This document shows, piece after piece, positions 45,111-55,689 of a stretch of 64,000 nucleotides of DNA. The position numbers and the translations under genes were made by a program. The stretch is from Hyposmocoma kahamanoa (taxonomy: Eukaryota > Arthropoda > Insecta > Lepidoptera > Cosmopterigidae). The stretch covers positions 13,077,346 to 13,141,345 of the forward strand of contig NW_020654422.1 of the NCBI RefSeq assembly GCF_003589595.1, given 5' to 3'. Numbering within the stretch: the first letter of the stretch is position 1; the number at the start of each line of letters is the position of its first letter. Below the pieces are notes generated by a model. It did no database searches. It was not told where the DNA came from and saw only the letters and a program-made list of their open reading frames with translations.

Positions 45111-45415
45111 ATAAAATTGATGAGCAAATGGCTATCGCTTAGTAAAAATCAACATGGCGCCTTAAAATCTATTTTGTATACGCTGTCGATATTCGACTGT
45201 ATGAAACATTTTGTTCGCGAAATTTCACCATTACGTGAGAGTGTAAGCTAGATATTAAGATTGGAAAGCAACTAGTAGTAGTCTGAAAATATGTTTTCAG
45301 ACTAAAATACCAATGTTATTTTACGGCTAGTTTCTTACGTTAATAAGCAAGGGCAACGGAAAGAAAAGAGAACAGGAAATTTCCTAGTTTGAGACCTAGG
45401 CCCGAAAACGTCAAG
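45111..45415. other. Spacer without recognised features
   Basis: A short complementary pair, agtctgaaaatatgttttcagact, lies at about 45280-45303 as a small hairpin (12-base half-palindromes). Confidence 0.5.
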
Positions 45416-45520
45416 TAAATGGACGAACAAGTTGTGCACCTGATGATAAGCGACACGCCTATCTATGACACAGTTGCAGTGCCACTAGTTTTAAATCGCA
45501 ATCTGATCTGCCATTCCACT
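45416..45520 (-). mobile_element. Family A repeat, short antisense fragment
   Basis: It shows aagcgacacgcctatctatg and gttgcagtgccactag, then decays. Confidence 0.6.
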
Positions 45521-45655
45521 GACACTGACTCAACTGTCATTGCAAGTAAATGTTAGCAGAATGTCAAATATTATCACAATTGCAATAATATAATTTCAGT
45601 GAAACCTCAATAGAATTACAATGGCTGGTGGTTTTAAGTACATAAGTCTCAAGTA

Positions 45656-45888
45656 TTTAGTAGCAGTAGAGCTCCTTGTGACAGAGTTCACCCAGGAAGG
45701 CACAGATGAACATTATTTCGTTACCCTTTGTTTTGAAGGGTAAGGATGATGATGACATTACAAGCACATGGGACTTGTCGACATATGTCTCAGGGTGACG
45801 GCCGCAGTGGTATATTGCCCCTCAGATATTTGTAGTTTAAGGCTCTGAGTGGCACTGCAACTGTTCGGTCCTTCACTGGATAATAATA
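45656..45888 (+). mobile_element. Family A repeat, 3' truncated
   Basis: It begins tttagtagcagtagagctcc, runs through acaagcacatgggacttgtc and ctctgagtggcactgcaact, then skips to ggtccttcactggataataat. Confidence 0.75.
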
Positions 45889-45894
45889 TTTTAA

Positions 45895-45985
45895 AAATTC
45901 GGTTTCGCGCACTTTCAGGTACACGGTTTCAATAAAACTTGGCAAATAGATGTAATTCCACGAGTTTTTGAGATCGTTTTTTTAT
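45895..45985 (+). repeat. Family C repeat, terminal fragment
   Basis: It shows cgcgcactttcaggtacacg, aataaaacttggcaaatagatg and attccacgagtttttgag, the right end of the plus-strand copies. Confidence 0.6.
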
Positions 45986-46500
45986 TATAAAAGAGTTATT
46001 TGTTTCATGTGAAATAATTAGTAGACTACGACATTGTCATGCGATCGATTCGCCAACAAAGAGCAGAATACCAAAACATTGCAATGCCAGTTCAAAAGTA
46101 GCTAGATGGCTAACCAGTGACAAGCCACTACTCTTAACTTTTAGCAGAATAAAATAATAAATAAATAAAAAAATAAATATAATTGGTGTGGTTGTTTGCC
46201 AAATTATTATTATTATAGAAAAAAAAATTACGCGTTATTATTATTATTACCTATATACCTAAAGAGAAAATTATCAATACAATCAAAATTAAAACACAAT
46301 TTAAAATAGGGGACATTTGTAAACTATAAATAGAAATGTAGTTTATACCCAACGTTATTTATGTACTTAGTAGACTGAAGTCTTTGTTTTCACCAATTTA
46401 TTTTTGAACTTCTTTGGTCTTTCGGTGGATAACCATTGAAATAAAACCATTAACGAATTTCCACATTATAACGAGAACAGAAATAAACATAAAAGACAAA
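45986..46500. other. AT-rich stretch with a SINE family 2 tail scrap
   Basis: Within it, ataattggtgtggttgtttg at 46180 matches the 3' end of SINE family 2. TTA-type runs follow. Nothing else was recognised. Confidence 0.45.
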
Positions 46501-46532
46501 TATACATAATCTCAGTACAGAGTACTAAAAAA

Positions 46533-46935
46533 AACCGATCTCAAAAGTATGTGGAGTTACGTTTATTTGCTAAGTTTTATTGAAATATCCCCTAGTTCGC
46601 CACTATACGGGACTTGGCACAGGAGATAATAAAAATCGGTTCTCACTACTCAAAGCATATTGAGAGAGAAAAACGTCATGAATTGGAGAATAGCAAAACC
46701 AAACATTAAAATAATTGCTTCTGAAGTAAAATTTAGGCGCTATTTATAAAAATGAATCCTTAGAGGTGGATGATTTTCTTCAAAATGAAATGGTACCACT
46801 GTGGAGGTATCCTCTTTCCAACAAAAAAAGAATCATGAAAATCGGTTCACAAATACCGGAGTTATGCGTAACATACATACATACAAAAAAACATGCAGTC
46901 GAAATGAGAACGTCCTCCTTTTTTTGAAGTCGGTT
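46533..46935 (-). repeat. Family C repeat, antisense
   Basis: The inverted ends are AACCGATCTCAAAA and (complement) AACCGACTTCAAAA. The interior matches 44661-45110 with a small deletion around 46750. Confidence 0.75.
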
Positions 46936-47089
46936 AAAAAGTAAGGTATCGTTTAAAGAAAAGTGGCTCAAATCAAAATAGTTATTTTTATTTTTTTACT
47001 GCACAGCTGTATTCCGAACGTACTCAAATGAATTGTGAAAAGACACTAAGTATTCCCTGAATATACCGGTTTTTCGAATAAATAATATA

Positions 47090-47275
47090 CATTGATTAAA
47101 CTTTACTGCTCATCCTTAAGGCAGATTACCCTGAGAAGGATGAGCATGAAAAGGTTGGTCTTTGTAAACAAACATTTTCATTTACTATATTTATTTTAAA
47201 CATCAGAGATTGAGTTTACATACAAGAGCTAAACGAGTCGCTATCGCGGATTTTCGTCATTCAGCTACGTAGAAT
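47090..47275 (+). repeat. Family D repeat
   Basis: The order cattgattaaactttactg, ctcatccttaaggcagatta, gaaggatgagcatg, ctttgtaaac and aagagctaaacgagtcgct recurs at 52760-52945 and partly at 49695-49785. Both good copies are in the same orientation. Confidence 0.65.
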
Positions 47276-47369
47276 CTGCATGATAACCATTAACCTATCA
47301 ATATGTCATGTTGATAACCTTTAGTATAATGTTTTTGTTTCTCTACCGTTTTAAATCTTGTGAATGGTA

Positions 47370-47790
47370 ATGAAGTTAACAAACGCCACCTGCGGCATTT
47401 CTGGTATTGATATCGTCAATCACTATATCTACCTGGGTTCCTAAAAACGTAGTGATGGCAGCTGTTTTCTTGAGATAAAACGTCGTATTGGAATGTCAAA
47501 GGATGCCACGACCCGCCTAAACAACATATAGAAGAAGAGAGGAATTGGTGTCAAAACTAATATCAGATTGTTACGTGCTTTAGTGTTGCCCATATTCCTG
47601 TATGGTGCGGAGGTATGGAAAATTCTGACCAGGGAAAGAATTGATGCATTGGAAATGTGGTACCGGAGACAGACGGATATTGAGAATACTTTGAACGGCT
47701 AAACGTACCAATGCGTCAATCCTGTCTCAGCTTCAAATTAAGACTCGGTTGTCCACCATATGCCACCAACGTATTCTTTGAAAATTTGAA
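47370..47790 (+). pseudogene. RTE-type LINE ORF2 C-terminal part, left of the SINE
   Basis: Reading across two frames gives IDIVNHYIYLGS, EIKRRIGMSKDATTRLNNI, then KTNIRLLRALVLPIFLYGAE, VWKILTRERIDALEMWYRRQ. The blocks YLGS, RRIGMAK and LYGAE.W......IDALEMW.RR are the conserved region after the polymerase domain of insect RTE-like LINE proteins. Stops and a frameshift make it inactive. The same protein resumes right of the SINE at 47960. Confidence 0.75.
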
Positions 47791-47963
47791 AACCTGTGTC
47801 GCGGGTGCCATGGACACACACATAGACAACCACAAATTACACCCAAACTTACGAGAGAAATAAATGTAGGCCATACAAATATTTTTCCCGGCCCGGGAAT
47901 CGAACCTGGAACCTCTGCGTGGCAGTCCGGCATGGTAACCGTTCGGCCATGGAGGCAGTTAAT
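47791..47963 (-). mobile_element. tRNA-derived SINE, family 1, inserted in the LINE
   Basis: It shows cctgtgtcgcgggtgccatg, cgggaatcgaacctggaacc and accgttcggccatggaggca, then gttaat. The TTA tail and the last ~40 body bases are missing. No clean target duplication is visible. Confidence 0.78.
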
Positions 47964-48190
47964 GCGCAGAGGTTACGAAAATTTGGAGAAATTGATTATA
48001 GTTGGTAACACGGAAGGGCGGCGAATACGAGAATGTGCACCAACGAGATGGATCGACCATGTGAAGACTCATCGTCCTCCAATTTTGCGCAGTCGTCAGG
48101 GACGCGCTGGATAGAAACAAATGGAGGCAGATCACACGCTGCAGAAGTAGGCACGAAGCTGGCCACGATCCTCAGAAATGAAGGAACGAC
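47964..48190 (+). pseudogene. RTE-type LINE C-terminus, right of the SINE
   Basis: It reads MRRGYENLEKLIIVGNTEGR, then in shifted frames RAPTRWIDHVKT and LDRNKWRQITRCRSRHEAGH. This is the expected sequel of the block at 47370-47790. A GA microsatellite follows where the 3' end would lie. Confidence 0.7.
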
Positions 48191-48191
48191 T

Positions 48192-48207
48192 ACAGAGAGA
48201 GACAGAC

Positions 48208-48260
<53 letters not shown>
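48192..48260. repeat. (GA)n microsatellite
   Basis: A pure AG/GA tract of about 50 bases is preceded by agagagacagacagacag. Confidence 0.9.
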
Positions 48261-48263
<3 letters not shown>

Positions 48264-48356
48264 TGTGACTTTGTGAAAATTACTTTTACTCCTCGTCTGT
48301 CTTTTTTAGTAAAAAAAATACTATTCTTCTTAACATAAATTACATTTTCATTTATT

Positions 48357-48545
48357 AGGTTTTCGCGATTGTTACACATTTGAAATCTCTATTCTATATT
48401 ATATCTTCGGATCTAATCGCGTATATTTGGTTTGCATTAATATTAGACATAACTGGTTAAAAATTTCACCATCTCAGTCAACCGTGACCATAGGACCCGA
48501 AACGTGAGTTTGCTTTGAAAAAACAAACACGCGATTTAAATCCGA
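48357..48545. repeat. Family E repeat, variant copy
   Basis: It opens with taggttttcgcgattgttac (complement of the family right end) and closes with aaacaaacacgcgatttaaa and tccgaaaaa (family left words). The sequence between is not shared with the other copies. Confidence 0.5.
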
Positions 48546-48954
48546 AAAAAAATATACAGGTGGCTGTTCTAGAAAGCCGTCGAACCCATCGAAGTATTCG
48601 GATGAGATTGAGAACTAAATTATAAGAAACATTTATGTTACTATAATAGATCTGAAAACAAAAACATCTCATTGTTTTATTGTTTCTACCACAATTCGTC
48701 TTTTTACTAATTTAGAAATTTGATATAGAAATAGCCGACAGTGATTAATATCTACCTACAATGTTTTGGAATGAGGGGAGTTGTGTTTCATTGTTACAGA
48801 TAATGCTTGTTATAGAGTAAATAGCTACATCGTACTAACTCGTTTAAGGTATTAATATTATCTATTGAATAATTAAGCAATTGGGATACAAAGAAGTATT
48901 GTATTCTTTTAAATATTGTTAAATTAATTAATGTAACAAAAGTTGTATCTACGA
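48546..48954. other. AT-rich non-coding stretch
   Basis: No feature was recognised. Confidence 0.6.
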
Positions 48955-49022
48955 CGACCTCGATGATTTAACGCCTGTGTGTCTCGAGTTCGATTCCTGG
49001 TTGGACCGTAACGTTAGTATAG
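48955..49022 (+). mobile_element. SINE family 2 head, degraded
   Basis: It shows acgacctcgatgatttaacg and gtctcgagttcgattcctgg, with a recognisable box B (AGTTCGATTCC) and a poor box A. Confidence 0.55.
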
Positions 49023-50917
49023 TTACATTTTTTGAATTCCGAGTCTCCCGAATTAGTTCTGCTGTAGGATAAACTAATTACCTAGAAAGCTGAAGTTGGA
49101 TTATAAAAACAAGCTTTTGCTTCTTACTCTTAGAAAATGTTTACTTTGGTGAAAGATGAGTTACGTACTTAGTCCATTTCACATAGGATGGGTACTGTGG
49201 TATTTCAAATTTTTACTTTCATTAATACTATATCTTGAGTAATCTCTTAACTAATTTTTCAACCAGGATACAAGAAAAAGTAGTAAATTAGTTGTAATAT
49301 ACTAGAAACTAACAATATTTGTTAAAATTGTTATTTTAAGTATAAATTGTAGTATATATGGATAGAAAATGAAATGATAAAGATAAAATTAAATTACCCC
49401 GTCTACTTGATGCGTAAAACTGAATACGTGTCTATAGAGAAGATTCATACCATACAATCAATAAATCGAATCGGCAATTATATATCTCGCGTTAATATAA
49501 GTGCGTTGTAATTTTGTATACGGGTCATTTTCTTTTGCATGCGCATTATTTTTGGAGTAATTGTTCTAATTTCGTTTCTTTGCTGTTGATTATAAACTTT
49601 ATTGTTGACTTTTGTTTGCGTGTTGTTGATTTTTTATTTATTGTGTAGTTTTTTAGTAACTTATTAATTTTTATTATTTGTTCTCAAATTATTTTTTAAG
49701 CTACTGTTCGTTCATTACGCTGACCTCCCAGAGAAGAATGAGCAAGAAACTCTAGGGATTGCTCTTTTCAAACAAACTTAAATGCTATGGAATACACTTT
49801 GAATCATAATTGTGTGGTATCTAGACTTATGTTGTCTTTCCATACTTCTTTATCTAACACATACTCTTCAATTTTGTAATATGACTTTTCAATTATAATA
49901 CTTTTATGTAAGCTTTAAACTTTATATGTTTAAACTTTTTATGTATTATATGCTCCGGAACAGTATTGTTAAAACGTATACAGTTCCTCTTAAAAGAATT
50001 TCCCTAGTTAAATGAAATCATGGTAATTTTGGACTTAGTTCCAAGGTTAATATTATAGATATTTTTTTCGTAATGAAATTTTGTATCATTTTGCTGGCAT
50101 ACAAAATATTTGAGTAAATGTACTGTGATGACACATTCATGAGAACCTAAACCGTACACAGAACGAATCGCTCTTTTTTTGTAATACAAATCATGGTTTG
50201 CCTGAGACTCCAGTAGGACATTATACTATGGAAGTAGCTAAAGTAAACTAGTCTAGCAGTAAGAACATCGGTAAGCTCACGTATTTTACGGACCGAATAC
50301 GAAGCTACCATTCCATAGTCTTATAAAATGTTTGGGTTACGCGTATACATCGATATGTGATATCTGCAATATACATCTCTACAAGAGGATTTGCCATAAT
50401 CACAAAACTTGGCAAGCGGATTGGTGATATCAGCTATGTTGGACAGTTAGTTACTTAGACAGGGTAATCCTAGTGTTAATCCGTTGGATTTACTCGATAG
50501 TAATTTTCCATATAATAGTGTAGCCTTTTTGGTAACCACAGACCGTACAATTGTAACAATTATGTTTCGAAATTTAAATAAACCCAAAGAAAATTACGAT
50601 AGACACCAATGCAAGTCATAGTGTTAATTAGAAATAAAGATAAAAGAAATGCAGAACGGACACTCATTTGCAAAGTCAAAATATTGCGTAAAAAAACCGT
50701 AATTATAAATGTCTGGTAAAGTTACGACACAGACCGCTGCATTAAAGCTTGAAAAATACGGGTATAGCAATTTTATACTGGGAAAATACCAGGGCAAGCG
50801 CACCGGATATGTCCATTTTCAGTACGATGTTTAAAAAGAATTTACCAAGTGCGAGTTGAAATTTTATTTGAAGATTTCGTAACAAATTAAACTACTATGA
50901 ATTATCATCACTGCCTA
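49023..50917. other. 1.9 kb of AT-rich DNA with a family D fragment
   Basis: At 49695-49785, gttcattacgctgacctccc, agagaagaatgagcaagaaa and ctctagggattgctcttttc match family D (52790-52835). Nothing else could be assigned. Confidence 0.5.
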
Positions 50918-51110
50918 GCTATGGTTACCTGGTACCTGGTTTAAAACTTGGGACTTCTCCATGCTACGTGTACCACAGCAACGGAATTCTCCTCGAGATA
51001 AATACTCGGAACAACTAGACCAGAACCAATCGAGATCGGAAATCGAACCAGGGAATTTATCATCCAGCGGCCACTGTATAAATGATTGGACCACGGAGTT
51101 TGTTATGTTG
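50918..51110 (-). mobile_element. SINE family 2, antisense, degraded
   Basis: The complement reads ctccgtggtccaatcattta (head), ctggttcgatttccgat (box B), gattggttctggtctagttg and ttccgttgctgtggtaca (body). It matches 8920-9120. Confidence 0.7.
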
Positions 51111-51137
51111 TAGGACACCATGATTATGCGAGACATA

Positions 51138-51433
51138 TTTTAGTAGCAGTAGAGCTTCACTGTGAACGAGTTCATTTCGGGAAGTGCTGTTTCCTTTCCT
51201 ATTTCTGCCGCCAAGCAGTAATGTGAGCATTACTGCGTTCCGGTTTTGAAGGGTCAGGGTGGTGCAGGCACAAGGGACTTGTCAACTTACGTCTAAGGGT
51301 GACGGGCGCAGTGGCAGTACCCTTAAGATTTTTTAATTTAAAACTTTGAGTGTTACTACAACTGCTATGGACAGGTGTATCGCTTACCACCAAGCGCAGA
51401 ACTTGGTCATCCCGTCACATGGTACAAAGAAAA
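51138..51433 (+). mobile_element. Family A repeat, representative full-length copy
   Basis: The family unit is about 300-330 bases. It starts TTTAGTAGCAGTAGAGCTYC, then a hairpin GCAGTAATG/CATTACTGC with loop TGAG (51234-51255), gttccggttttgaaggg, gacttgtcaacttacgtct, agggtgacgggcgcagtggc and ggacaggtgtatcgcttacc, and ends cgtcacatggtacaaagaaa. Most other copies end gtatcataaaaaa. I see no box A or box B, no conserved frame and no terminal inverted repeats. The A-tail and frequent 5' truncation suggest retrotransposition, either as a SINE of unclear head or as the 3' end of an unseen LINE. Confidence 0.82.
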
Positions 51434-52029
51434 TGTACTTATTTTTTTATTCCGTTGGTTTCCTTCACAACGTGTTGGTTTTTCATGTTTAGCTTAAAAA
51501 AGTCACTGAACTCATATTGCTACATGTTATTTAACATTTCTTCTTATTAGATACGTAAAAACTTACCCACAATAAATAAAATTGTTTCCAACAATAGCAG
51601 TTAGACAACAAACAGAGAAATTCCTTTATGAAAAAGGTTTCATATGGACTATATTTGGTTAATTAAAATGAACCCTAAATGTGAGGAGGGGGAGCAGGGG
51701 GTGTTATCTTTCACCGGTGCACGCATAAAGTGCCTTTTTTCATGTTAAATATTCATGTTTTGGGTTAATCTCTTGCTTATGGTTCCGTTTTGATGTAACG
51801 AATCGCAAAAAAGTGGTTTTTGTAAAAGGAAATTGTTTTAATTGCCTATTTAAATTTGCTTGTGAGATTTTTGATATTAGATTGAATACATTTTTATTTT
51901 CAATATTTTTTTGTTGCTTAATTTGTGTAGGTAACAATGTAATAAATTCATAAATCGTTTGTTTCTGCCAGTGATGCGACAAATGAAACCCACTGCCCCT
52001 ACCGGTCGAAACAGGTTATAATTTATTAA
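51434..52029. other. AT-rich non-coding stretch
   Basis: No feature was recognised apart from a G-rich word (gtgaggagggggagcagggg) at about 51680. Confidence 0.6.
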
Positions 52030-52290
52030 AGATCAGAAGGAGGTTCTCAATTCGACTGTATGTTTTTTTTTAATGTATGTTACGCGATAACTCCGGATAA
52101 AATTTGTGAACCGATTTTCATGATACTTTTGTTGTTGGAAAGATGGTACTTCCATAGTGATCCCATTTAAATTTTAAGAAAATCATCCACCTCTAAGGAT
52201 GGCTGTTCACGCATGAAGATTCATTTTTATAAATAGCGCCTAAATTTTATTATAAGGAGCAATTATTTCAATGGTTGATATTGCTAAAAC
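52030..52290 (+). repeat. Family C repeat
   Basis: It shows cagaaggaggttctcaattc, gttacgcgataactccgg, gaaccgattttcatgatact, tccatagtgatcccatttaa and ggctgttcacgcatgaagat in the family order. Confidence 0.75.
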
Positions 52291-52292
52291 AA

Positions 52293-52345
52293 ATATACGC
52301 GATTTAAATCCGGAAAAATAGTTTCATTTCCTAACTGTATTATAT
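52293..52345 (+). repeat. Family E repeat fragment
   Basis: It reads caaatatacgcgatttaaat, ccggaaaaatagtttcattt and cctaactg, nearly identical to the right arm at 61711-61755. It sits directly after family C sequence. Confidence 0.65.
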
Positions 52346-52420
52346 TTCAAAAAATTTTTTTCTTCATAAATAAAAAGCAGTCGTGTATAATAAATCGCAA
52401 TAAAAAAAGTTCCACTCCAA

Positions 52421-52640
52421 GCGCTCCTTGTGAAAGAGTTCGTCCAGGGTAGTACGATCCGGTTCCGTTTTTGAAAGGTAAGGGTGCTAGTGAAATTACA
52501 GGCACATGGGACTTGTCAACTTAGGTCTCAGGGTGATGGGCGCTGCGGTGATGGCCCTCAGATCTTTGCAATTTAAAGCTTTGAGTGTAACTTACTATCA
52601 GGCACACTTGTTGGTCCCGTCACTTGATATCATAAAAAAA
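52421..52640 (+). mobile_element. Family A repeat with internal deletions
   Basis: It shows gcgctccttgtgaaagagtt, a deletion of the hairpin region after ccagggtagtac, then ggtaagggtgctagtgaaat and gatatcataaaaaaa. Confidence 0.8.
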
Positions 52641-52759
52641 TCTTTCGAAGAATTTTATTAGTTATTAAAAAATAAATAAATAATACAATAATTAAAAAAA
52701 TTACTCCAAGTCAAACAATCTTTATTCCATAGTGTAAGCAAATTACACTCGAAATTGTT

Positions 52760-52945
52760 ACATTGATTAAACTCTACTACTCATTCGTAAGGCAGATTCC
52801 TCTGAAAAGAATGAGCAGGGAACTCTAAGGGTTGCCCTTTGTAAATGTACAATTGTACATATTTATCAATTTACAATTTATTTGAAACATCGAGAGTCTG
52901 TAAGAGCTAAACGGGTTACTACCACGGGTTTTTGTCATCTTTAAA
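52760..52945 (+). repeat. Family D repeat
   Basis: It matches 47090-47275 in order: cattgattaaactctactac, cgtaaggcagattcctctga, gaatgagcagggaactctaa, gtaagagctaaacgggttac and gtttttgtcatct. Confidence 0.68.
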
Positions 52946-53149
52946 GTTTAAAGTTATAGTTTCACTATTACTAAATAATCGTGTAATAAATAATAATAAT
53001 AATAACTAATAAAATGTTTATTTCAGTAATACAATACATGGTCTTCGTCATAGTCTGTGTCAGGTGGCACCGCTCTTCCATACCTATAAATTACATTTAC
53101 AGTAATGTAATACACATTACATTTTACTTTTTAATTTATGCTTAACTTA
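52946..53149. other. AT-rich spacer
   Basis: It contains a short TAA-type run at about 52990 and no other recognisable feature. Confidence 0.6.
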
Positions 53150-53151
53150 GT

Positions 53152-53165
53152 GTGGTGTGTGCGTG

Positions 53166-53196
<31 letters not shown>

Positions 53197-53209
53197 TTGC
53201 GTGCGTACG
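53152..53209. repeat. (GTGC)n microsatellite
   Basis: About a dozen GTGC/CGTG units are present, with one CTTG interruption near the right end. Confidence 0.9.
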
Positions 53210-53309
53210 ATTTGGACTGTAGCCATTTTGATATAAGTTTCTTACAGTCTCTATAACTTTAGGTGTATATTTCTAATTCCTTATTAATTAAGTTATATAT
53301 TTATATACC

Positions 53310-53342
53310 CAAGCAATCAACCCATTTTGGGTTGATTGCTTG
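53310..53342. repeat. Perfect 15-bp hairpin
   Basis: The arms CAAGCAATCAACCCA and TGGGTTGATTGCTTG are separated by TTT. No copies were noticed elsewhere in the window. Confidence 0.7.
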
Positions 53343-53559
53343 TTGAATTGTCTGTTTGCAAATGTTGTATTTGCTTTAGGTACTTGTAACACAATGTCGT
53401 ACCTTCTCCTCTTCGAAATATTTAGATAATATTTTAGAGATGTGACATGTTTAGATACATATATTATTAAACATATATACACATATTATTGTAGTTCAGT
53501 CTACATTAGAGTTTATTTGCGTAACTATGATACTCAAAACAAAATAAGGGCTACCAATA

Positions 53560-53851
53560 TTTTTCAAAAACAAAAAAAGAAATTATTATTTACAATGCCA
53601 GGGGTATTCAAATTTAATAAAACAACTAGTTCTTCATTAAAACAAATTGGCACAAAGTCTAACGTACCGGATGATGGCAGCACGAACTCGTCTCGAGCCA
53701 AGACAAAGGCCGACCGGGAAACATTACCGGTCGCCTGATACCGGTTCCATAGGTTTTGAATAGCTCTTCGTGAAAATCCTAGCTGCAAAGCCCCATCACA
53801 TAGTGATTGATTGACGGCATCGATTTCTCGAGTTAAATGACCGGTGTACAC
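53560..53851 (-). pseudogene. Tc1-like transposase N-terminal HTH fragment
   Basis: From Met 53851 the frame reads MYTGHLTREIDAVNQSLCDG, ALQLGFSRRAIQNLWNRYQA and TGNVSRSA. Tc1-type transposases begin with a paired-like DNA-binding helix-turn-helix in which R..I..L...G.S...IA..L..S...I...W.RY..TG.V.R is typical. The segment LGFSRRAIQNLWNRYQATGN fits the second helix-turn-helix and its exit. After about residue 47 the frame no longer resembles transposase, and the catalytic DDE domain is absent. I found no terminal inverted repeats. A shared HTH in an unrelated protein is possible but less likely. Confidence 0.55.
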
Positions 53852-54145
53852 GCAAAAATTCCAAAAATAACCGTAACAATCAGTAAACTCGAACAGATCT
53901 GATCCGAAATGAAATCCATTAAGTTAATAAAAATACCCACTTGACAATGCAATTTTTTTCACCCCTCCTACAATAATATCGCCTATACATTTTGTTATCA
54001 TTAACTTAACCACTTATGCTAGTAATGACATTCATTGAAATCACTTTTGTACACGTGGGTCAACATAAAACAGCGTTAAGATGAAAAAGTATCAATGGTC
54101 CTTATTTTGTTTTGACGAGTATAAATATGACAATTTCTAACTTTC

Positions 54146-54398
54146 AACCGACTTCAAAAAAGGAGGAGGTTCTCAATTCGACCGTTGTTTTGACTCCGAG
54201 ATTTGTGAACCGATTTTAATGATTATTTTTTGTTGGAAAGAGAGTACCTCAACAGTGGTCCCATTTAAATTTGAAGAAAATATCCACCTCTAGTGGTGGC
54301 AAACTAGGGAATGAATCCGCTTTCACGCACTTTGCGGTAACCGATTTCATTAAAACTTGGCAAATAGATGTAATTCCACGAACTTTTGAGTACGATTT
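54146..54398 (+). repeat. Family C repeat, deleted copy
   Basis: It opens aaccgacttcaaaaaaggag and ends cacgaacttttgagtacgat, then tttgtactctgtactgagag, which is also found (complement) outside the copies at 44661 and 46533. About 180 bases of the centre are missing. Confidence 0.75.
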
Positions 54399-55030
54399 TT
54401 TTGTACTCTGTACTGAGAGTATATCTTAAAAGGCTTTCACTCTAAAGCGCGTGGACCAAATGCACTCTCTACATTCAGTGCTGTTTCTGACTCACGCCTG
54501 TGGATAACCTAACGAAGTTTCTGCAAAACCAATAGAGCACAATTTAGTTTGACATTTTGGACCGTTCTTATTGGAAGCCCAGAGTTGAATATTAGATTTG
54601 AATTTCGATTTCATTCTTCAGAAAATCAATTTTCGCTTGTCAAATTTAATTAGCACGTGTTCTAGCAAATTTCTTATCTCGTAATATTTTTATGTTTGAT
54701 TATATAATTCCACAATATTGGAAAAACATTCTTCAATCACTATACAAATCGAATGGACTGAAGATTCAAAATGTTCGGGAAATCGAAAGTATTTTCTGCA
54801 GTGTTTGTGTTAATTTTCACATCTTTGGGACTTTTAGACGACTGTAAAAAAATAAGGAAAATACACTTATGAACTTATTTTCTTTCAAGAAATGTGAAGA
54901 AAAATGGTAATCATAATTATTTAGAAACAAGCAGCTCATCTCTAATCAGAATTTGTCCAGTTGTGCATGCAAAACCACCCGCAGCTGGTATTGTGTGATA
55001 ACAGAGGAATTTAAATAAATTTTATAACTT
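54399..55030. other. AT-rich non-coding stretch
   Basis: No feature was recognised. Confidence 0.6.
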
Positions 55031-55031
55031 A

Positions 55032-55440
55032 GGCATGTCGCCCCCGCGACTTGTTACTGTAGGAGGGGCTACTCTTAAGGCTGTGCATAATTATGCTTAC
55101 TTTGGCCAAAATATCCAATTTGACCTACACAGCTTCGAGAAGGAAGCCGCCAGGAGTATTCATTTGGGCTGGGTGTCATTCGGGAAGCTAATTACATCGT
55201 CATCTTCTCTGATAGATTGAAGTCCTAGTGAAGTCATAAATCAGAGAACTAAAGTGGCCGACATAGCTCACAAAATCAGTAAGCATGTGGCAGTAGGCGA
55301 GACATGTGTGCAGGAGGACTGACGGTCACTGGAGCAGACTTGTTTAGGAGCGGTAACCACATCTCTAGCTGCTGGATGCGGACGGCACAGGGACTCTAGT
55401 CTCGCAGTACGAAATTCCTAGTAACGGCCGTTTTTCCACT
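55032..55440 (+). pseudogene. RTE-type LINE ORF2 fragment
   Basis: The first frame gives VGGATLKAVHNYAYFGQNIQ, DLHSFEKEAARSIHLGWVSF and GKL. This is the YLGQ.I......E..RRI.LGW..FGKL block after the polymerase domain. After a deletion comes NQRTKVADIAHKISKHVAVG (55240-55300), corresponding to RTKV.DIA.....LKW.W.GH, then scraps of SLEQTCLGA and SSCWMRTAQ. About 70 residues between the blocks are missing. It is an old, inactive copy. Confidence 0.7.
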
Positions 55441-55688
55441 ATGAATGGTCTACGGAACTGCTCTCAAAGTCCGTCAACTTAAAGACGAGCCCGTTCGGTA
55501 CTGTGAAATTGCGTTGTCATATATTTTTAGTTCTAGCCCCGATCGAAATTGAAGTCTGTACGAAAGTTGGCGTGCTCAGGAGGCTTGTGTTCACCAGTAA
55601 CGTAGTAACTTACGCATACTATTTTAGAAAGATGAGTTACCTCATTTATTTCATAACAACATTTACATCATTCATAAATGTTATGTAA
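55441..55688. other. Spacer between LINE fragments
   Basis: A 61-codon frame at 55503-55685 has no recognisable motif. Confidence 0.5.
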
Positions 55689-55689
55689 T

